A DNA stretch of 21,606 nt from Bacillota bacterium (GCA_023398615.1 JAEWSD010000008.1:1-21606), one strand, 5' to 3'. Numbered from the stretch's first letter, positions 8,394 through 16,199 are shown. Notes: generated from the letters alone by a model not told the origin. Translations and numbers: made by a program.

Positions 8394-8432
8394 GGATGAA
8401 GGGGTACCTTTTGCATCCTGTTTTCTGGTAAA

Positions 8433-9149
8433 TTACAGATAGAATTTAAGCCGTTCTGTATAATAAACCTGCTTTGAAGTAAAAAGAGGATTGTCATTAA
8501 TATCTTTTTGCTTATCTTTAAAAAGTAATAGAGGGGTGTTAAATTTAACTTCCAAAAGAGTAGCTTCTTCCTTTGTTGGTTTGCAAATCTCAATTGTACG
8601 AATATTTTTATCAACATGAATATTATATTTTTCACTTAGTAATTCTAAAAGAGATCCTTCTAAATTCTCATTTAATAAAAATGAGAATGCGATTGGATAA
8701 TGGTTGGTCTCAACCATAGTAGGCTTATTATCAACAAATCGAAGGCGTTTTATGCATATAATTTTTTCGGTTTCCTGAACCCCCAGAAATTCTATATCAT
8801 GTGAATTGGGATAAATTAATTCCTTGCTTACTAATTTTGTTGACGGAATTTTACCTGCCTGAAGACAGGAATAAGAAAATCCGTGTGTGTCATCAGCCTG
8901 GTATAAAGATTTTGGACTTGCCACAAAGGTACCCTTACCTTGAACCCTGATCAATATACCTTCTTCGACTAATTCTGCTATGGCAGCGCGAATAGTAATA
9001 CGGCTCACTTTGAAATTTTTCATCAACTCTGCTTCAGAAGGCAATTTGTCCTCTGGTTTTAGTTTCTCATTTTGTATTTTTTTGAAAAGTATGTTTTTAA
9101 CTTGTGTGTACATAGGTATATTACTATTTGGATTAATTATTTCCTGCAT
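8433..9149 (-). CDS. GntR/HutC-family transcriptional repressor (FrlR-like)
   Basis: This 238-aa regulator has an N-terminal winged helix (about 10-76) with the family sequence IPMYTQVKN, KLPSEAELMKNFKVSRITIR and GKGTFVA. A C-terminal UTRA ligand-binding domain follows (about 90-235). UTRA regulators usually sense a phosphorylated sugar made by the pathway they control. FrlR in enterobacteria and Bacillus, and NagR, belong to this group. I start it at the ATG ending at 9149, since GGAGG (9155-9159 on the complement) lies 5 nt upstream. Longer in-frame starts would overrun this site. It converges on the transporter-kinase operon and lies downstream of pfkA on the same strand. Related palindromes before its own gene, the deglycase operon and pfkA are its likely operators. 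Confidence 0.9.
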   Translation of the reverse strand: MQEIINPNSNIPMYTQVKNILFKKIQNEKLKPEDKLPSEAELMKNFKVSRITIRAAIAELVEEGILIRVQGKGTFVASPKSLYQADDTHGFSYSCLQAGKIPSTKLVSKELIYPNSHDIEFLGVQETEKIICIKRLRFVDNKPTMVETNHYPIAFSFLLNENLEGSLLELLSEKYNIHVDKNIRTIEICKPTKEEATLLEVKFNTPLLLFKDKQKDINDNPLFTSKQVYYTERLKFYL

Positions 9150-9262
9150 TTTTACCTCCATTCCCATACATCCTTCTTTATATACCCTGGATGTTGTTTG
9201 TATTGAATGCAAATAATTTTCTTATATATATTATCATATATAGTTTTATAACAGAAACATAA

Positions 9263-9294
9263 TATTATATAACATTATATTATATAGTGTTGAA
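9263..9294 (-). promoter_or_regulatory. Candidate gntR promoter with overlapping operator-like repeat
   Basis: On the minus strand TTCAAC (9294-9289) is followed after 17 bp by TATATA (9271-9266), a weak promoter match. It overlaps TATAATGTTATATAATA (9279-9263), which resembles the repeats at 512-529 and 10480-10496. This suggests autoregulation. The whole stretch is extremely AT-rich, so the hexamer choice is uncertain. Confidence 0.35.
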
Positions 9295-9385
9295 TTTGTC
9301 TATTATATAAATCTTCTTGAGCTTCCGCGGTTTTATCCACAGAGTCTTCACTGCCGGTATTACCTATATATGAATCAGAAGCCAT
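9275..9385 (-). CDS. Possible small acidic ORF, 36 aa
   Basis: An ATG at 9385 (complement) with AAGGAAA six nt before it opens a 36-codon frame starting MASDSYIGNTGSEDSVDKTA and ending QHYII. It contains many Ser, Asp and Glu residues and looks more like real protein than random AT-rich DNA. I do not recognise it. It lies between pfkA and gntR on their strand, and its 3' end runs into the proposed gntR promoter. It could be the tail of a lost gene. Evidence for expression is only the RBS-like sequence. Confidence 0.25.
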   Translation of the reverse strand: MASDSYIGNTGSEDSVDKTAEAQEDLYNRQIQHYII

Positions 9386-9427
9386 CTGCTTTCCTTAGAT
9401 GGTTACACTTTTATGGAAGAAACAAGG

Positions 9428-10399
9428 TCAAATATTAATTTCATTCAATATATTATACAAATTCAAATCAAGACTTTTTTTCATCTTAAGAGCCTCCTGA
9501 ATATCATAATCGACAATTTTATTATCTCTCATAACTACAACTCGATCTCCTATATTATTATCTATCAAATTTACAGCATAATTTCCCATACGCGTAGCTA
9601 TAATACGGTCCTTAACGCTGGGATTTCCACCACGCTGAACATGTCCGAGAACCGTTGACCTTGTATCAATATTTGTATTCTTTTGTATTTCACCGGCTAT
9701 CTTTTCACAATTGCCTACTCCCTCAGAAACAACAATTATAAAATGCCTTTTTCCATTCGAACATAACTTATTTATTCTTTTTATTATATCATTAATTTGT
9801 ATGGGTACCTCTTCCGTTATGACTGCGACAGCACCGCAGGCAATTCCGACATTTAAGGCAATATGTCCGGAATGTCTGCCCATAACCTCTACAACACTAC
9901 ATCTGTTATGCGAAATAGAAGTATCATTAAGACGGTCTATCATTTCAACAGCTGTATTCATAGCGGTATCAAATCCTATTGTATAATCAGTGCATGAAAT
10001 ATCATTATCTATTGTTCCGGGAATACCTATACACTTAAGGCCTAATTTAGAAAGTTCTCTTGCTCCTTGATATGAGCCGTCTCCGCCAATTACTATAAGT
10101 CCATCTAAACCCATCTCAACAGCATTTAAATATGCCTTTTTTCTGTACGATTCATTATAAAATTCCATACATCTGGCCGTATATAATACCGTTCCACCTT
10201 GTTTTAAAATATCATCGACATCGTTAGCCTGTAATATTTTATATGCCTTATTTAACAATCCATTATAACCATTATATATTCCTACAGATGTAATATCCCT
10301 GGCATTTGAAGTTTTAACGACTGAACGTATGATAGCATTCATCCCCGGAGAATCTCCTCCGCTTGTTAAAATTCCAATCTGTTTCTTTCCTTTTATCAT
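9428..10399 (-). CDS. pfkA: 6-phosphofructokinase, ATP type
   Basis: This 323-aa enzyme phosphorylates fructose-6-phosphate to fructose-1,6-bisphosphate. Motifs are SGGDSPGMNA (13-22), GGDGS (105-109; Gly108 marks ATP rather than pyrophosphate use), PGTIDND (127-133) with catalytic Asp131, and MGRHSG (173-178). By alignment with my recollection of E. coli PfkA, the fructose-6-P ligands are kept (Arg166, Arg175, Glu226, Arg247, His253, Arg256). Two effector-site arginines differ: Arg25 becomes Lys29 and Arg54 becomes Ala58. ADP/PEP control may therefore be altered. The start has GAGG 8 nt upstream. The gene stands alone, without the pyruvate kinase partner often seen in Firmicutes, and has its own promoter with a GntR-like palindrome. 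It is probably a pathway-dedicated paralog. Confidence 0.92.
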   Translation of the reverse strand: MIKGKKQIGILTSGGDSPGMNAIIRSVVKTSNARDITSVGIYNGYNGLLNKAYKILQANDVDDILKQGGTVLYTARCMEFYNESYRKKAYLNAVEMGLDGLIVIGGDGSYQGARELSKLGLKCIGIPGTIDNDISCTDYTIGFDTAMNTAVEMIDRLNDTSISHNRCSVVEVMGRHSGHIALNVGIACGAVAVITEEVPIQINDIIKRINKLCSNGKRHFIIVVSEGVGNCEKIAGEIQKNTNIDTRSTVLGHVQRGGNPSVKDRIIATRMGNYAVNLIDNNIGDRVVVMRDNKIVDYDIQEALKMKKSLDLNLYNILNEINI

Positions 10400-10479
10400 T
10401 TACCATACCTCACGATTCTTAAATTTTTGTTTACATCATAATAAAATCAAAAACAAGGAAGATTGTCTTCGCTAAAATT

Positions 10480-10522
10480 TATAATATGACATTATAATAC
10501 CATACATAACGTATTGAGTCAA
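10480..10522 (-). promoter_or_regulatory. pfkA promoter with overlapping palindrome
   Basis: On the minus strand TTGACT (10522-10517), a 17-bp spacer and TATTAT (10499-10494) make a good promoter, about 88 nt of leader before the ATG. TATAAT-GTCAT-ATTATA (10496-10480) overlaps the -10. The stretch TGGTATTATAA is shared exactly with the deglycase promoter at 509-519, in the same position relative to the -10. Confidence 0.6.
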
Positions 10523-10651
10523 ATTTTTCTTGTTGTTTTAATGCGTATCTATTTTCTCCCTGCAAATGGGTGTCGTCTATACAAAGTGCACAAAAAGAAA
10601 AGAAGGCATTCGCCAGAATTCACAAATCTGACGGATTCTACGAAAATAGTG

Positions 10652-10680
10652 TTGACAAAATGGTTGACCTGCTGTTTAAT
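10652..10680 (+). promoter_or_regulatory. Promoter of the second island
   Basis: TTGACA (10652-10657), a 17-bp spacer and TTTAAT (10675-10680) form a near-consensus promoter. The leader would be about 83 nt before the SIS gene at 10770. No other strong promoter was seen before 18591, so it may serve the genes to 18566. Confidence 0.7.
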
Positions 10681-10702
10681 ATAATTAACTTAATTAATTA
10701 AA
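10675..10702 (+). promoter_or_regulatory. Palindromic operator candidate over the -10
   Basis: A left arm TTTAATATAATTAA and a right arm whose complement is TTTAATTAATTAA (one base shorter) flank a central C at 10689. The right half contains a perfect 12-bp palindrome TTAATTAATTAA (10690-10701). It covers the -10 and the transcript start. The ROK regulator at 18693-19784 is the obvious candidate binder, but AT-richness makes chance symmetry possible. Confidence 0.4.
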
Positions 10703-10769
10703 TCATTAAGCACAAACTTTTTGAGATTCCTATGAATCTAACCGAAGGTTTGGCCATAAGGAGCTAAAG

Positions 10770-11846
10770 ATGAATGATACTATGTTTGATTACATTTTAG
10801 AACAACCAGAGGCATTACAGCGTGTGTTTGACAACCGGAAGGAAGACGCGGAAGTTTTTATTAAATTATTCCGGGAAAACCGTCCGAGCCGGATTTTTCT
10901 GATCGGCAGCGGTTCTTCCTTAAATGCCGCAAAAGCAGCGGCACCTGTCATGGAGAGTCTTTTAAAAATTGAAGTCACCCCGGTCGCATCCTCTGCAATT
11001 CCGATTTTCTATGATTCGCATTCCTTCCTGATTTTTATCTCACAGGGTGGGAATTCCACGAATACAATTGCTGCGATTAAGTCACTTGCTTCTTATCCGC
11101 ATATGGCACTTACGGGTTCGGAAAGCTGTACGGTAAATGACATCACGGACCATGTGCTCATCCGCTGCGGAGAAGAGAAGGCGGGACCAAAGACGAAGGG
11201 TTATGTTTCGACGATTTTCGCACTGACCTGTGCGGCGCTCGAAGCAGCCAAAGTCCTCGGGTCGATCTCTTCCAATGAATACGAATCAAAAGTTTCCGAA
11301 TTCAAGATGGCGATTTCCAGGATGAGCGATAATATTCAGCTTGCGATTACATGGCTTCGGAATAATATCGAAGAGATGAAGAAAATTGAAAAATGCGTCG
11401 TGATCGGAAAGCATATCGGCCAGGCAGGCGCACTTGAATCCGCACTTAAACTGCAGGAGACGATGCTTATCCCGGCGACAGGATATGAATATGAAGAATT
11501 CCTGCACGGAGCGGATATGGCGATTGATGAAAAAATGGCCGGTCTCTATCTCTTGCCGGAGCAGAGCGACCCGGACTACGAAAGGTTCGCTGCACTGATC
11601 AATTACCAGCGTACGAAATGCCCGTTTGTGTATACGGTCGGCGGCGGAGAAGATTTGAACACGGTACGTGACCTTTCCATCGGCACCTACGATAAGGAAT
11701 CTTCAAAGATTTTGTCCTGGTGCCTCCCGAGTCAGCTTATGGGTGCGAAGATCCCGTCACTTATCGGCAAAGAAGGCAAAGGAACACTGATTTTCCGGGA
11801 ACTCGATGCGGCGGTCTCCATCAAGGCAAAGCACGAGACGTATTAA
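10770..11846 (+). CDS. SIS-domain aminosugar-6-phosphate deaminase or deglycase
   Basis: This 358-aa protein has two SIS domains. The first shows FLIGSGSSLNAAKAA (43-57) and ISQGGNSTNT (90-99). KTKGYVST (141-148) is also characteristic of the GlmS/GlmD-like group. In the second, Glu230 (LKLQETM) and His246 (EEFLHGAD) are 16 residues apart, matching the catalytic pair of GlmS (Glu488/His504) and of FraB/FrlB. There is no glutaminase domain, so it should remove rather than add nitrogen. SIS-type GlcN-6-P deaminases are known (archaeal GlmD, bacterial NagB-II). AAGGAG (10758-10763) lies 6 nt before the start. It is first in an operon with a BadF kinase, a sugar transporter and a GH9 enzyme, which suggests conversion of glucosamine-6-P to fructose-6-P and ammonia. 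Deglycation of a fructosamine phosphate is the main alternative. Confidence 0.78.
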   Translation: MNDTMFDYILEQPEALQRVFDNRKEDAEVFIKLFRENRPSRIFLIGSGSSLNAAKAAAPVMESLLKIEVTPVASSAIPIFYDSHSFLIFISQGGNSTNTIAAIKSLASYPHMALTGSESCTVNDITDHVLIRCGEEKAGPKTKGYVSTIFALTCAALEAAKVLGSISSNEYESKVSEFKMAISRMSDNIQLAITWLRNNIEEMKKIEKCVVIGKHIGQAGALESALKLQETMLIPATGYEYEEFLHGADMAIDEKMAGLYLLPEQSDPDYERFAALINYQRTKCPFVYTVGGGEDLNTVRDLSIGTYDKESSKILSWCLPSQLMGAKIPSLIGKEGKGTLIFRELDAAVSIKAKHETY

Positions 11847-11937
11847 TTTAGTAAGGATGAAAAGCAATTCAGCGGTATTAGTGTACTGACACACTCGCTA
11901 CTACAGACCATAGAACAGGAGTCGTTTGGAGAATAAC

Positions 11938-12891
11938 ATGAAGTATGTAATAGGAATAGACAGCGGCGGTACAAATTACCGCGTACAGGCAAAAGGCCTG
12001 GACGGCAGAGTGTTCGGAGAATACGTCGGAAATTATGCAAGCCACTACGCGCTGCCCGAGGAAGAGATAAAGAAAAGAATCAATCATCATATGGATGAAT
12101 GTTTAAAGAGCTTCGGCGGAAAACGTGAGGACTGTGTATTCCTCGTGTGCGGCACGACAGGACTGGATACCGAAGAGGATGATGTTTACTTAAATAATCT
12201 CTACAGGAACCTCGAAAATTTCCATTGTCCGATGGTCGTGAAAAATGATGCGGAGCTTGCGCATTATACCGTGACCGGCGGGACAGGCATCCTGGTAATT
12301 TCCGGGACCGGCTCGATTGCCTTCGGCGTTAACAGGCACGGTGAATCCGGAAGAGTCGGTGGCTGGGCGCTCTCCATCATGGGAGAAGAAGGCTCCGGGA
12401 CCTGGGTCACGAGAAAAGCAATCCGCCATCTGGCAAGAAGCTTTGACAAAGTGGTCGAGGAATCTCTGCTCACGGACATGATTAAGAAAAAACTGGGCAT
12501 CGTAACTGTAAAGGATATGACGGATTATTCAGTCAGACTTACCATGAATGCCCATGACCAGGCGAGTCTGGCAGAAATCGTCGATTATGCGGCAGAGCAG
12601 GGCGATGAGAATGCGGTAAATCTCCTGAAAGCAGCTGCAAAGGAGACCTTTGGGATCGTAAATGACCTCATTAAGGTACTCGGTATGAAGGAGGATCCGG
12701 AGATTGTCGTCGGTATCTGGGGCAGCAATATCGTCCAGAGCCGTACGCATCAGGAAGAGTTCGAGCGTCTTTTAAAGGAGAAATATCCGCGGGCATATAT
12801 GAAAAAGCCTGAGACGTCTGCACTGGACGGTGCGACGAAGATGGCACTCGAGCTTTTAAATAAAGGCGCGAAGGGCGTCTGTACATCTTAA
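11938..12891 (+). CDS. BadF-family sugar kinase (glucosamine/N-acetylglucosamine kinase-like)
   Basis: This 317-aa protein has the ASKHA kinase fold of the BadF/BadG/BcrA/BcrD group. It shows phosphate loop 1 GIDSGGTNYR (6-15), Asp104 in VVKNDAELA as the likely catalytic base, ISGTGSIAFG (121-130), GEEGSGTW (149-156) and GIWGSN near the adenosine site. The cysteine/iron-sulfur features of benzoyl-CoA reductase activators are absent, so a sugar kinase is most likely. The family includes the glucosamine-specific kinase of Vibrio cholerae, NAGK and clostridial MurK. I prefer ATG 11938 (GGAG at 11928-11931) over an upstream in-frame TTG at 11926. It would make the 6-phosphate used by the SIS enzyme encoded 91 bp upstream. 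Specificity cannot be read from sequence. Confidence 0.85.
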   Translation: MKYVIGIDSGGTNYRVQAKGLDGRVFGEYVGNYASHYALPEEEIKKRINHHMDECLKSFGGKREDCVFLVCGTTGLDTEEDDVYLNNLYRNLENFHCPMVVKNDAELAHYTVTGGTGILVISGTGSIAFGVNRHGESGRVGGWALSIMGEEGSGTWVTRKAIRHLARSFDKVVEESLLTDMIKKKLGIVTVKDMTDYSVRLTMNAHDQASLAEIVDYAAEQGDENAVNLLKAAAKETFGIVNDLIKVLGMKEDPEIVVGIWGSNIVQSRTHQEEFERLLKEKYPRAYMKKPETSALDGATKMALELLNKGAKGVCTS

Positions 12892-12965
12892 GGTTATTCC
12901 GGTACGAAAGGCGCAATCGTACTGAAAAAACATAAAACAAAAAAGAATTTTTAGAGGAGGGAAAT

Positions 12966-14288
12966 ATGAAAAAGTATTTAGCAATGATTCTTGCAGTATT
13001 GATGATTGCAATAACGAGTATGGGTTGCGGGAATTCGAACCCGACCACGACGGAAGCTGAAAAGACAACAAAAGATGAAAAGACGACGGAAGCTCCGACG
13101 GAACGTGAAATCGTCAATTACTGGCACATTCATACCGGTGATGAAGCAGCTGCTGAAGATAAGCTGATTGCTGCTTACAATGCTTCACAGGATAAGTATG
13201 AGGTCGTCGGCCTTTCCATGAATGACCAGCAGAAACTGATCGTCGCCATGTCCGGCGATGAAGGTCCGGATGTCATCTTCTCCAGTAACTCTAACTTAAC
13301 GACATATTACTACAATGGTCTGTTGTACGATCTTCAGGAGTATTTTGACCGTGATAACGTAGACCTTGCACAGTGGACCGATAAGGCATTAGAATCCTGC
13401 ACATTTGACGGTGATCTCTATGCAATACCTGAAAGCGGCGGTTCTGCAATTCAGATGTACTACAATATCGATCTTCTGAAAGCAGCAGGCTACTCAGAGC
13501 CTCCGGAGACGATGGAGAAGCTTTATGAAATGGCTGAAAAGATCACGACGCTTGACAAAAAAGGCGATATCGATATCCTGGGCTATCCGCTTTTCCCGTT
13601 AGCAAGTGCCAGACAGGAACTGATTTACGCGTTCGGCGGACGCTGGTGGGATGATGACGGTAATTTGACACCACAATCTCAGGGCATTTTAGACAGCTTG
13701 AACATGAACTTAAAATTCCGCGAGAAATACGGCATCGAGAAGGTGCAGGCATTCATCGGTACGGCAAATACGAACCGTTATACGGAGCAGGATATGTTCT
13801 TTACCGGGAAGCAGGCATTCCGTTTCGACGGTACCTGGCTTCCGACGATGATTAAGGAAAACAACCCGGAACTGAACTATGGTATTACGTTGATCCCTGG
13901 TACGGAAGCGAATCCGGAGCTTCGGGGTGTATCCCGTTATGAGTCAGGCACGCTGTCTATGCCGGTCAATGCTGCAAGCAAAGAAGGCGCCTGGGACTTT
14001 ATCAAGTTTGTCGGCAGCAAAGAAGGATCTAAGATTCTTAATGTCGGCCGCGGCGTTGTTCCGGTTCGCTATGACCTGATGGATGATCCTGATATCCTTG
14101 CAATTCCTGGTATTGATACATTCATCGAAGCGAACAAGCTTGGCAATGGTATCAACTATCCGAAGATTAGAGATTACGCGAAGTATGTCTCTTTTATCGA
14201 CGGCGCGCTTGATTTGGTTTACAATGGATATGAAACTCCGGAAAAAGTAATGGCAGACCTTGCGGAGCAGAGCAAAGTTTTACAGTAG
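12966..14288 (+). CDS. Sugar-binding lipoprotein of a CUT1 ABC transporter
   Basis: This 440-aa protein is a family-1 extracellular solute-binding protein for oligosaccharides. The signal peptide ends in lipobox TSMGC with Cys21, followed by a Thr/Glu/Lys-rich linker to about residue 48. The mature part begins with IVNYWHIHTGDE and includes the typical GDEGPDVIFSSNSN stretch and later FRFDGTWLP. AGAGGAGGG (12953-12961) gives a strong RBS. A 7-bp hairpin (12900-12924) lies in the 74-bp gap after the kinase gene, and another follows the stop. It delivers its ligand to the two permeases downstream. The size and family fit a di- or oligosaccharide. Context points to an aminosugar glycoside. Confidence 0.9.
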   Translation: MKKYLAMILAVLMIAITSMGCGNSNPTTTEAEKTTKDEKTTEAPTEREIVNYWHIHTGDEAAAEDKLIAAYNASQDKYEVVGLSMNDQQKLIVAMSGDEGPDVIFSSNSNLTTYYYNGLLYDLQEYFDRDNVDLAQWTDKALESCTFDGDLYAIPESGGSAIQMYYNIDLLKAAGYSEPPETMEKLYEMAEKITTLDKKGDIDILGYPLFPLASARQELIYAFGGRWWDDDGNLTPQSQGILDSLNMNLKFREKYGIEKVQAFIGTANTNRYTEQDMFFTGKQAFRFDGTWLPTMIKENNPELNYGITLIPGTEANPELRGVSRYESGTLSMPVNAASKEGAWDFIKFVGSKEGSKILNVGRGVVPVRYDLMDDPDILAIPGIDTFIEANKLGNGINYPKIRDYAKYVSFIDGALDLVYNGYETPEKVMADLAEQSKVLQ

Positions 14289-14297
14289 TTTTAGTTC

Positions 14298-14332
14298 GAA
14301 ATGTGCCCGCCAATCTTTGGCAGGCACATTTC
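14298..14332 (+). repeat. mRNA-stabilising or attenuating hairpin after the receptor gene
   Basis: A 10-bp stem (14298-14307 with 14323-14332), one C-A mismatch and a 5-bp inner stem (14309-14313 with 14317-14321) close on loop TCT. There is no T-run, so mRNA 3'-end protection of the receptor message is likelier than termination. The left island has a hairpin in the equivalent place. Confidence 0.6.
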
Positions 14333-14348
14333 ATGGAAAGGAGTTCAT

Positions 14349-15320
14349 ATGAGTCAGCGAACAACTGCGGCACCTGCAGTGTCAAAGGAGCCTAAAAAGC
14401 GAAAATTGACTCAGAGCGGTCGAAACAATATCAACGGATTTTTATTTGCACTCCCGTGGATCATCGGCTTTTTGTGTTTTAGTGTGTATCCGTTAATATG
14501 CTCGTTATATTACAGTTGTACATCCTTCAGTCCTGTTACGCAGCCCGTGTGGATCGGCCTTAAGAATTATGTCAATGTTTTTCATGATCCGATCGTACTG
14601 AAGTCCCTAAAAAACACATTATTCATGTCGTTTGTATCGACTCCGATCAATCTGCTCTGTGCACTGAGTCTTGGGCTGATCTGTGCGAAGCAGTTTAAGG
14701 CAAAAGGGGTTGTCAGAACGGTTTTCTTCCTGCCGTCCGTCATTCCGATGGTTGCAGGAACGATGGTCTGGATTTGGATGTTCGATCCGACCTACGGTAT
14801 CATTAATACATTACTTTCAAAAGCCGGTATTGACGGACCGTCCTGGCTGTTAGATCCGAAGACGACCAAATGGTCGCTTGTCATGATGGGCGTATGGCAC
14901 ATCGGTACGGCGATGCTTGTCATCATCAACGCGATTCAGGAAGTATCGAGCAGTTACTATGAAGCTGCGAAGATTGACGGTGCGAATGCCTGGAAATCCT
15001 TCTTTCACATCACGATCCCGGGAATCGCACATGTCATTGTCTATCAGGCAATTTTAAATTTGCTTAATTCCTTCCAGTATTTCCAGCAGGTCTATATCAT
15101 TATCCGTGCCAGCTCAGGAAATGCGATTGGACTCGCGAGCGGCGGACCCGCGAATTCCATCCTGATGTATCCGCTGTATATTTTCCAGAATGCATTTACC
15201 TACATGGATATGGGTAAGGCATCTGCTATGGCCTGGTTACTCTTTATCGTTGTCGCCGTCATGACGGTATTCATGACGAAAGCAACGAAGAAGGTCACGG
15301 AAAATATGGGGGGTGAGTAA
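14349..15320 (+). CDS. CUT1 sugar ABC transporter permease, first subunit (MalF/UgpA-like)
   Basis: This 323-aa protein has about six membrane segments after a basic N-terminal tail. The EAA loop YYEAAKIDGANAWKSFFHITIP (split here as YYEAAKIDGANAW, 203-215, then KSFFHITIP) contacts the ATPase. I choose ATG 14349, with AAAGGAG just upstream. An in-frame ATG at 14301 lies within the hairpin. Together with the next gene it forms the membrane channel. No ATP-binding gene is present, which is common for CUT1 systems that borrow a shared MsmK/MsiK-type ATPase. Confidence 0.9.
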   Translation: MSQRTTAAPAVSKEPKKRKLTQSGRNNINGFLFALPWIIGFLCFSVYPLICSLYYSCTSFSPVTQPVWIGLKNYVNVFHDPIVLKSLKNTLFMSFVSTPINLLCALSLGLICAKQFKAKGVVRTVFFLPSVIPMVAGTMVWIWMFDPTYGIINTLLSKAGIDGPSWLLDPKTTKWSLVMMGVWHIGTAMLVIINAIQEVSSSYYEAAKIDGANAWKSFFHITIPGIAHVIVYQAILNLLNSFQYFQQVYIIIRASSGNAIGLASGGPANSILMYPLYIFQNAFTYMDMGKASAMAWLLFIVVAVMTVFMTKATKKVTENMGGE

Positions 15321-15321
15321 A

Positions 15322-16170
15322 GTGAAATCAACAACATTTTATCGTAATAAAAAGGTTATAAAAAAGGGTTTGTTTGCTTTACTTGTAACGATTCTTTGTA
15401 TCATCTTCGTTACCCCGTTCATCGTCATGATCAGTACTTCTTTACGTACGAATTCCGATGCGTTCACAGAGCCGGCGTCTTTGCTCCCGCGTGTCTGGAC
15501 ACTGGAAAACTTCCCGTCGGCCATGAAGGTCATCCCGTACTGGAGATACATGGGCAATACGCTTTTCATTACGCTTTTATCCATCATCGGTAATGTGACG
15601 ACGACACCGCTTGTCGCATATTCACTTTCAAAGATCAAGTGGAAGGGTGTATCGATCATTTCGGGACTTCTGATGGCAACCATGATGATTCCGTACTCCG
15701 TAACGATGATTCCGTTATACCGGATTTACGCGCATCTTCATCTCACGAATTCGTATATACCTCTGATCCTGCCGACCTTCTTCGGAAGCTCATACTTTAT
15801 CATCATTGTACGGCAGTTTATCAGCGGACTTCCGGATTCTCTTCTGGAGGCTGCGAAGATCGACGGAGCGAATGAGTTCAAGCGTTATACGACTGTCGTC
15901 CTGCCGCTCTGCAAGCCGGCATTGACGACGGTCGCCATCTACGCCTTCATGAATGCATGGTCCGATTACCTTGCACCGATGATCTATATTTCAAAAACAG
16001 AGAAGCTGACCCTGTCACTCGGACTGCAGCAGTTCATGGGTGAATATTCGACGGACTGGGCGCGCCTCATGGCAGCGGCAGTAGTCTTTGTTGTACCGGT
16101 CGTCATCTTTTATATCATATTCCAGCGAAACTTTGTCCAGGGTATTTCTACAAGTGGACTTAAAGCATAA
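15322..16170 (+). CDS. CUT1 sugar ABC transporter permease, second subunit (MalG/UgpE-like)
   Basis: This 282-aa membrane protein has about six segments and the EAA loop LLEAAKIDGANEFKRYTTV, typical of MalG-type permeases. The start is ambiguous. I take GTG 15322, because GGGGGGTGA (15308-15316) is well placed. GTG 15313 would overlap the previous gene by 8 nt and lacks a spaced RBS. It starts 1 nt after the preceding stop, so translation is coupled. It pairs with the 14349-15320 permease. Confidence 0.9.
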   Translation: MKSTTFYRNKKVIKKGLFALLVTILCIIFVTPFIVMISTSLRTNSDAFTEPASLLPRVWTLENFPSAMKVIPYWRYMGNTLFITLLSIIGNVTTTPLVAYSLSKIKWKGVSIISGLLMATMMIPYSVTMIPLYRIYAHLHLTNSYIPLILPTFFGSSYFIIIVRQFISGLPDSLLEAAKIDGANEFKRYTTVVLPLCKPALTTVAIYAFMNAWSDYLAPMIYISKTEKLTLSLGLQQFMGEYSTDWARLMAAAVVFVVPVVIFYIIFQRNFVQGISTSGLKA

Positions 16171-16199
16171 TAAAAACATAAAGAGAAAGGGACTTAAAC

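Larger units (their letters stand above)
10400..10769. other. Divergent intergenic region between pfkA and the second island
   Basis: This 370-bp stretch holds the pfkA promoter on the left and the promoter of the rightward operon at 10652-10680. The middle (about 10525-10645) shows no supported ORF, repeat or RNA. Base composition changes here, from AT-rich genes on the left to GC-richer genes on the right. Confidence 0.6.

Noticed and set aside
8216..8635. 139-aa minus-strand frame overlapping the hairpin and the gntR 3' end
   Set aside because: It runs through the terminator hairpin and overlaps gntR in another frame; the gntR frame is clearly the coding one.
9383..9410. CCATCT/AGATGG inverted repeat after pfkA as a terminator
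   Set aside because: The stem is only 6 bp with a 9-nt loop and no T-run on either strand.
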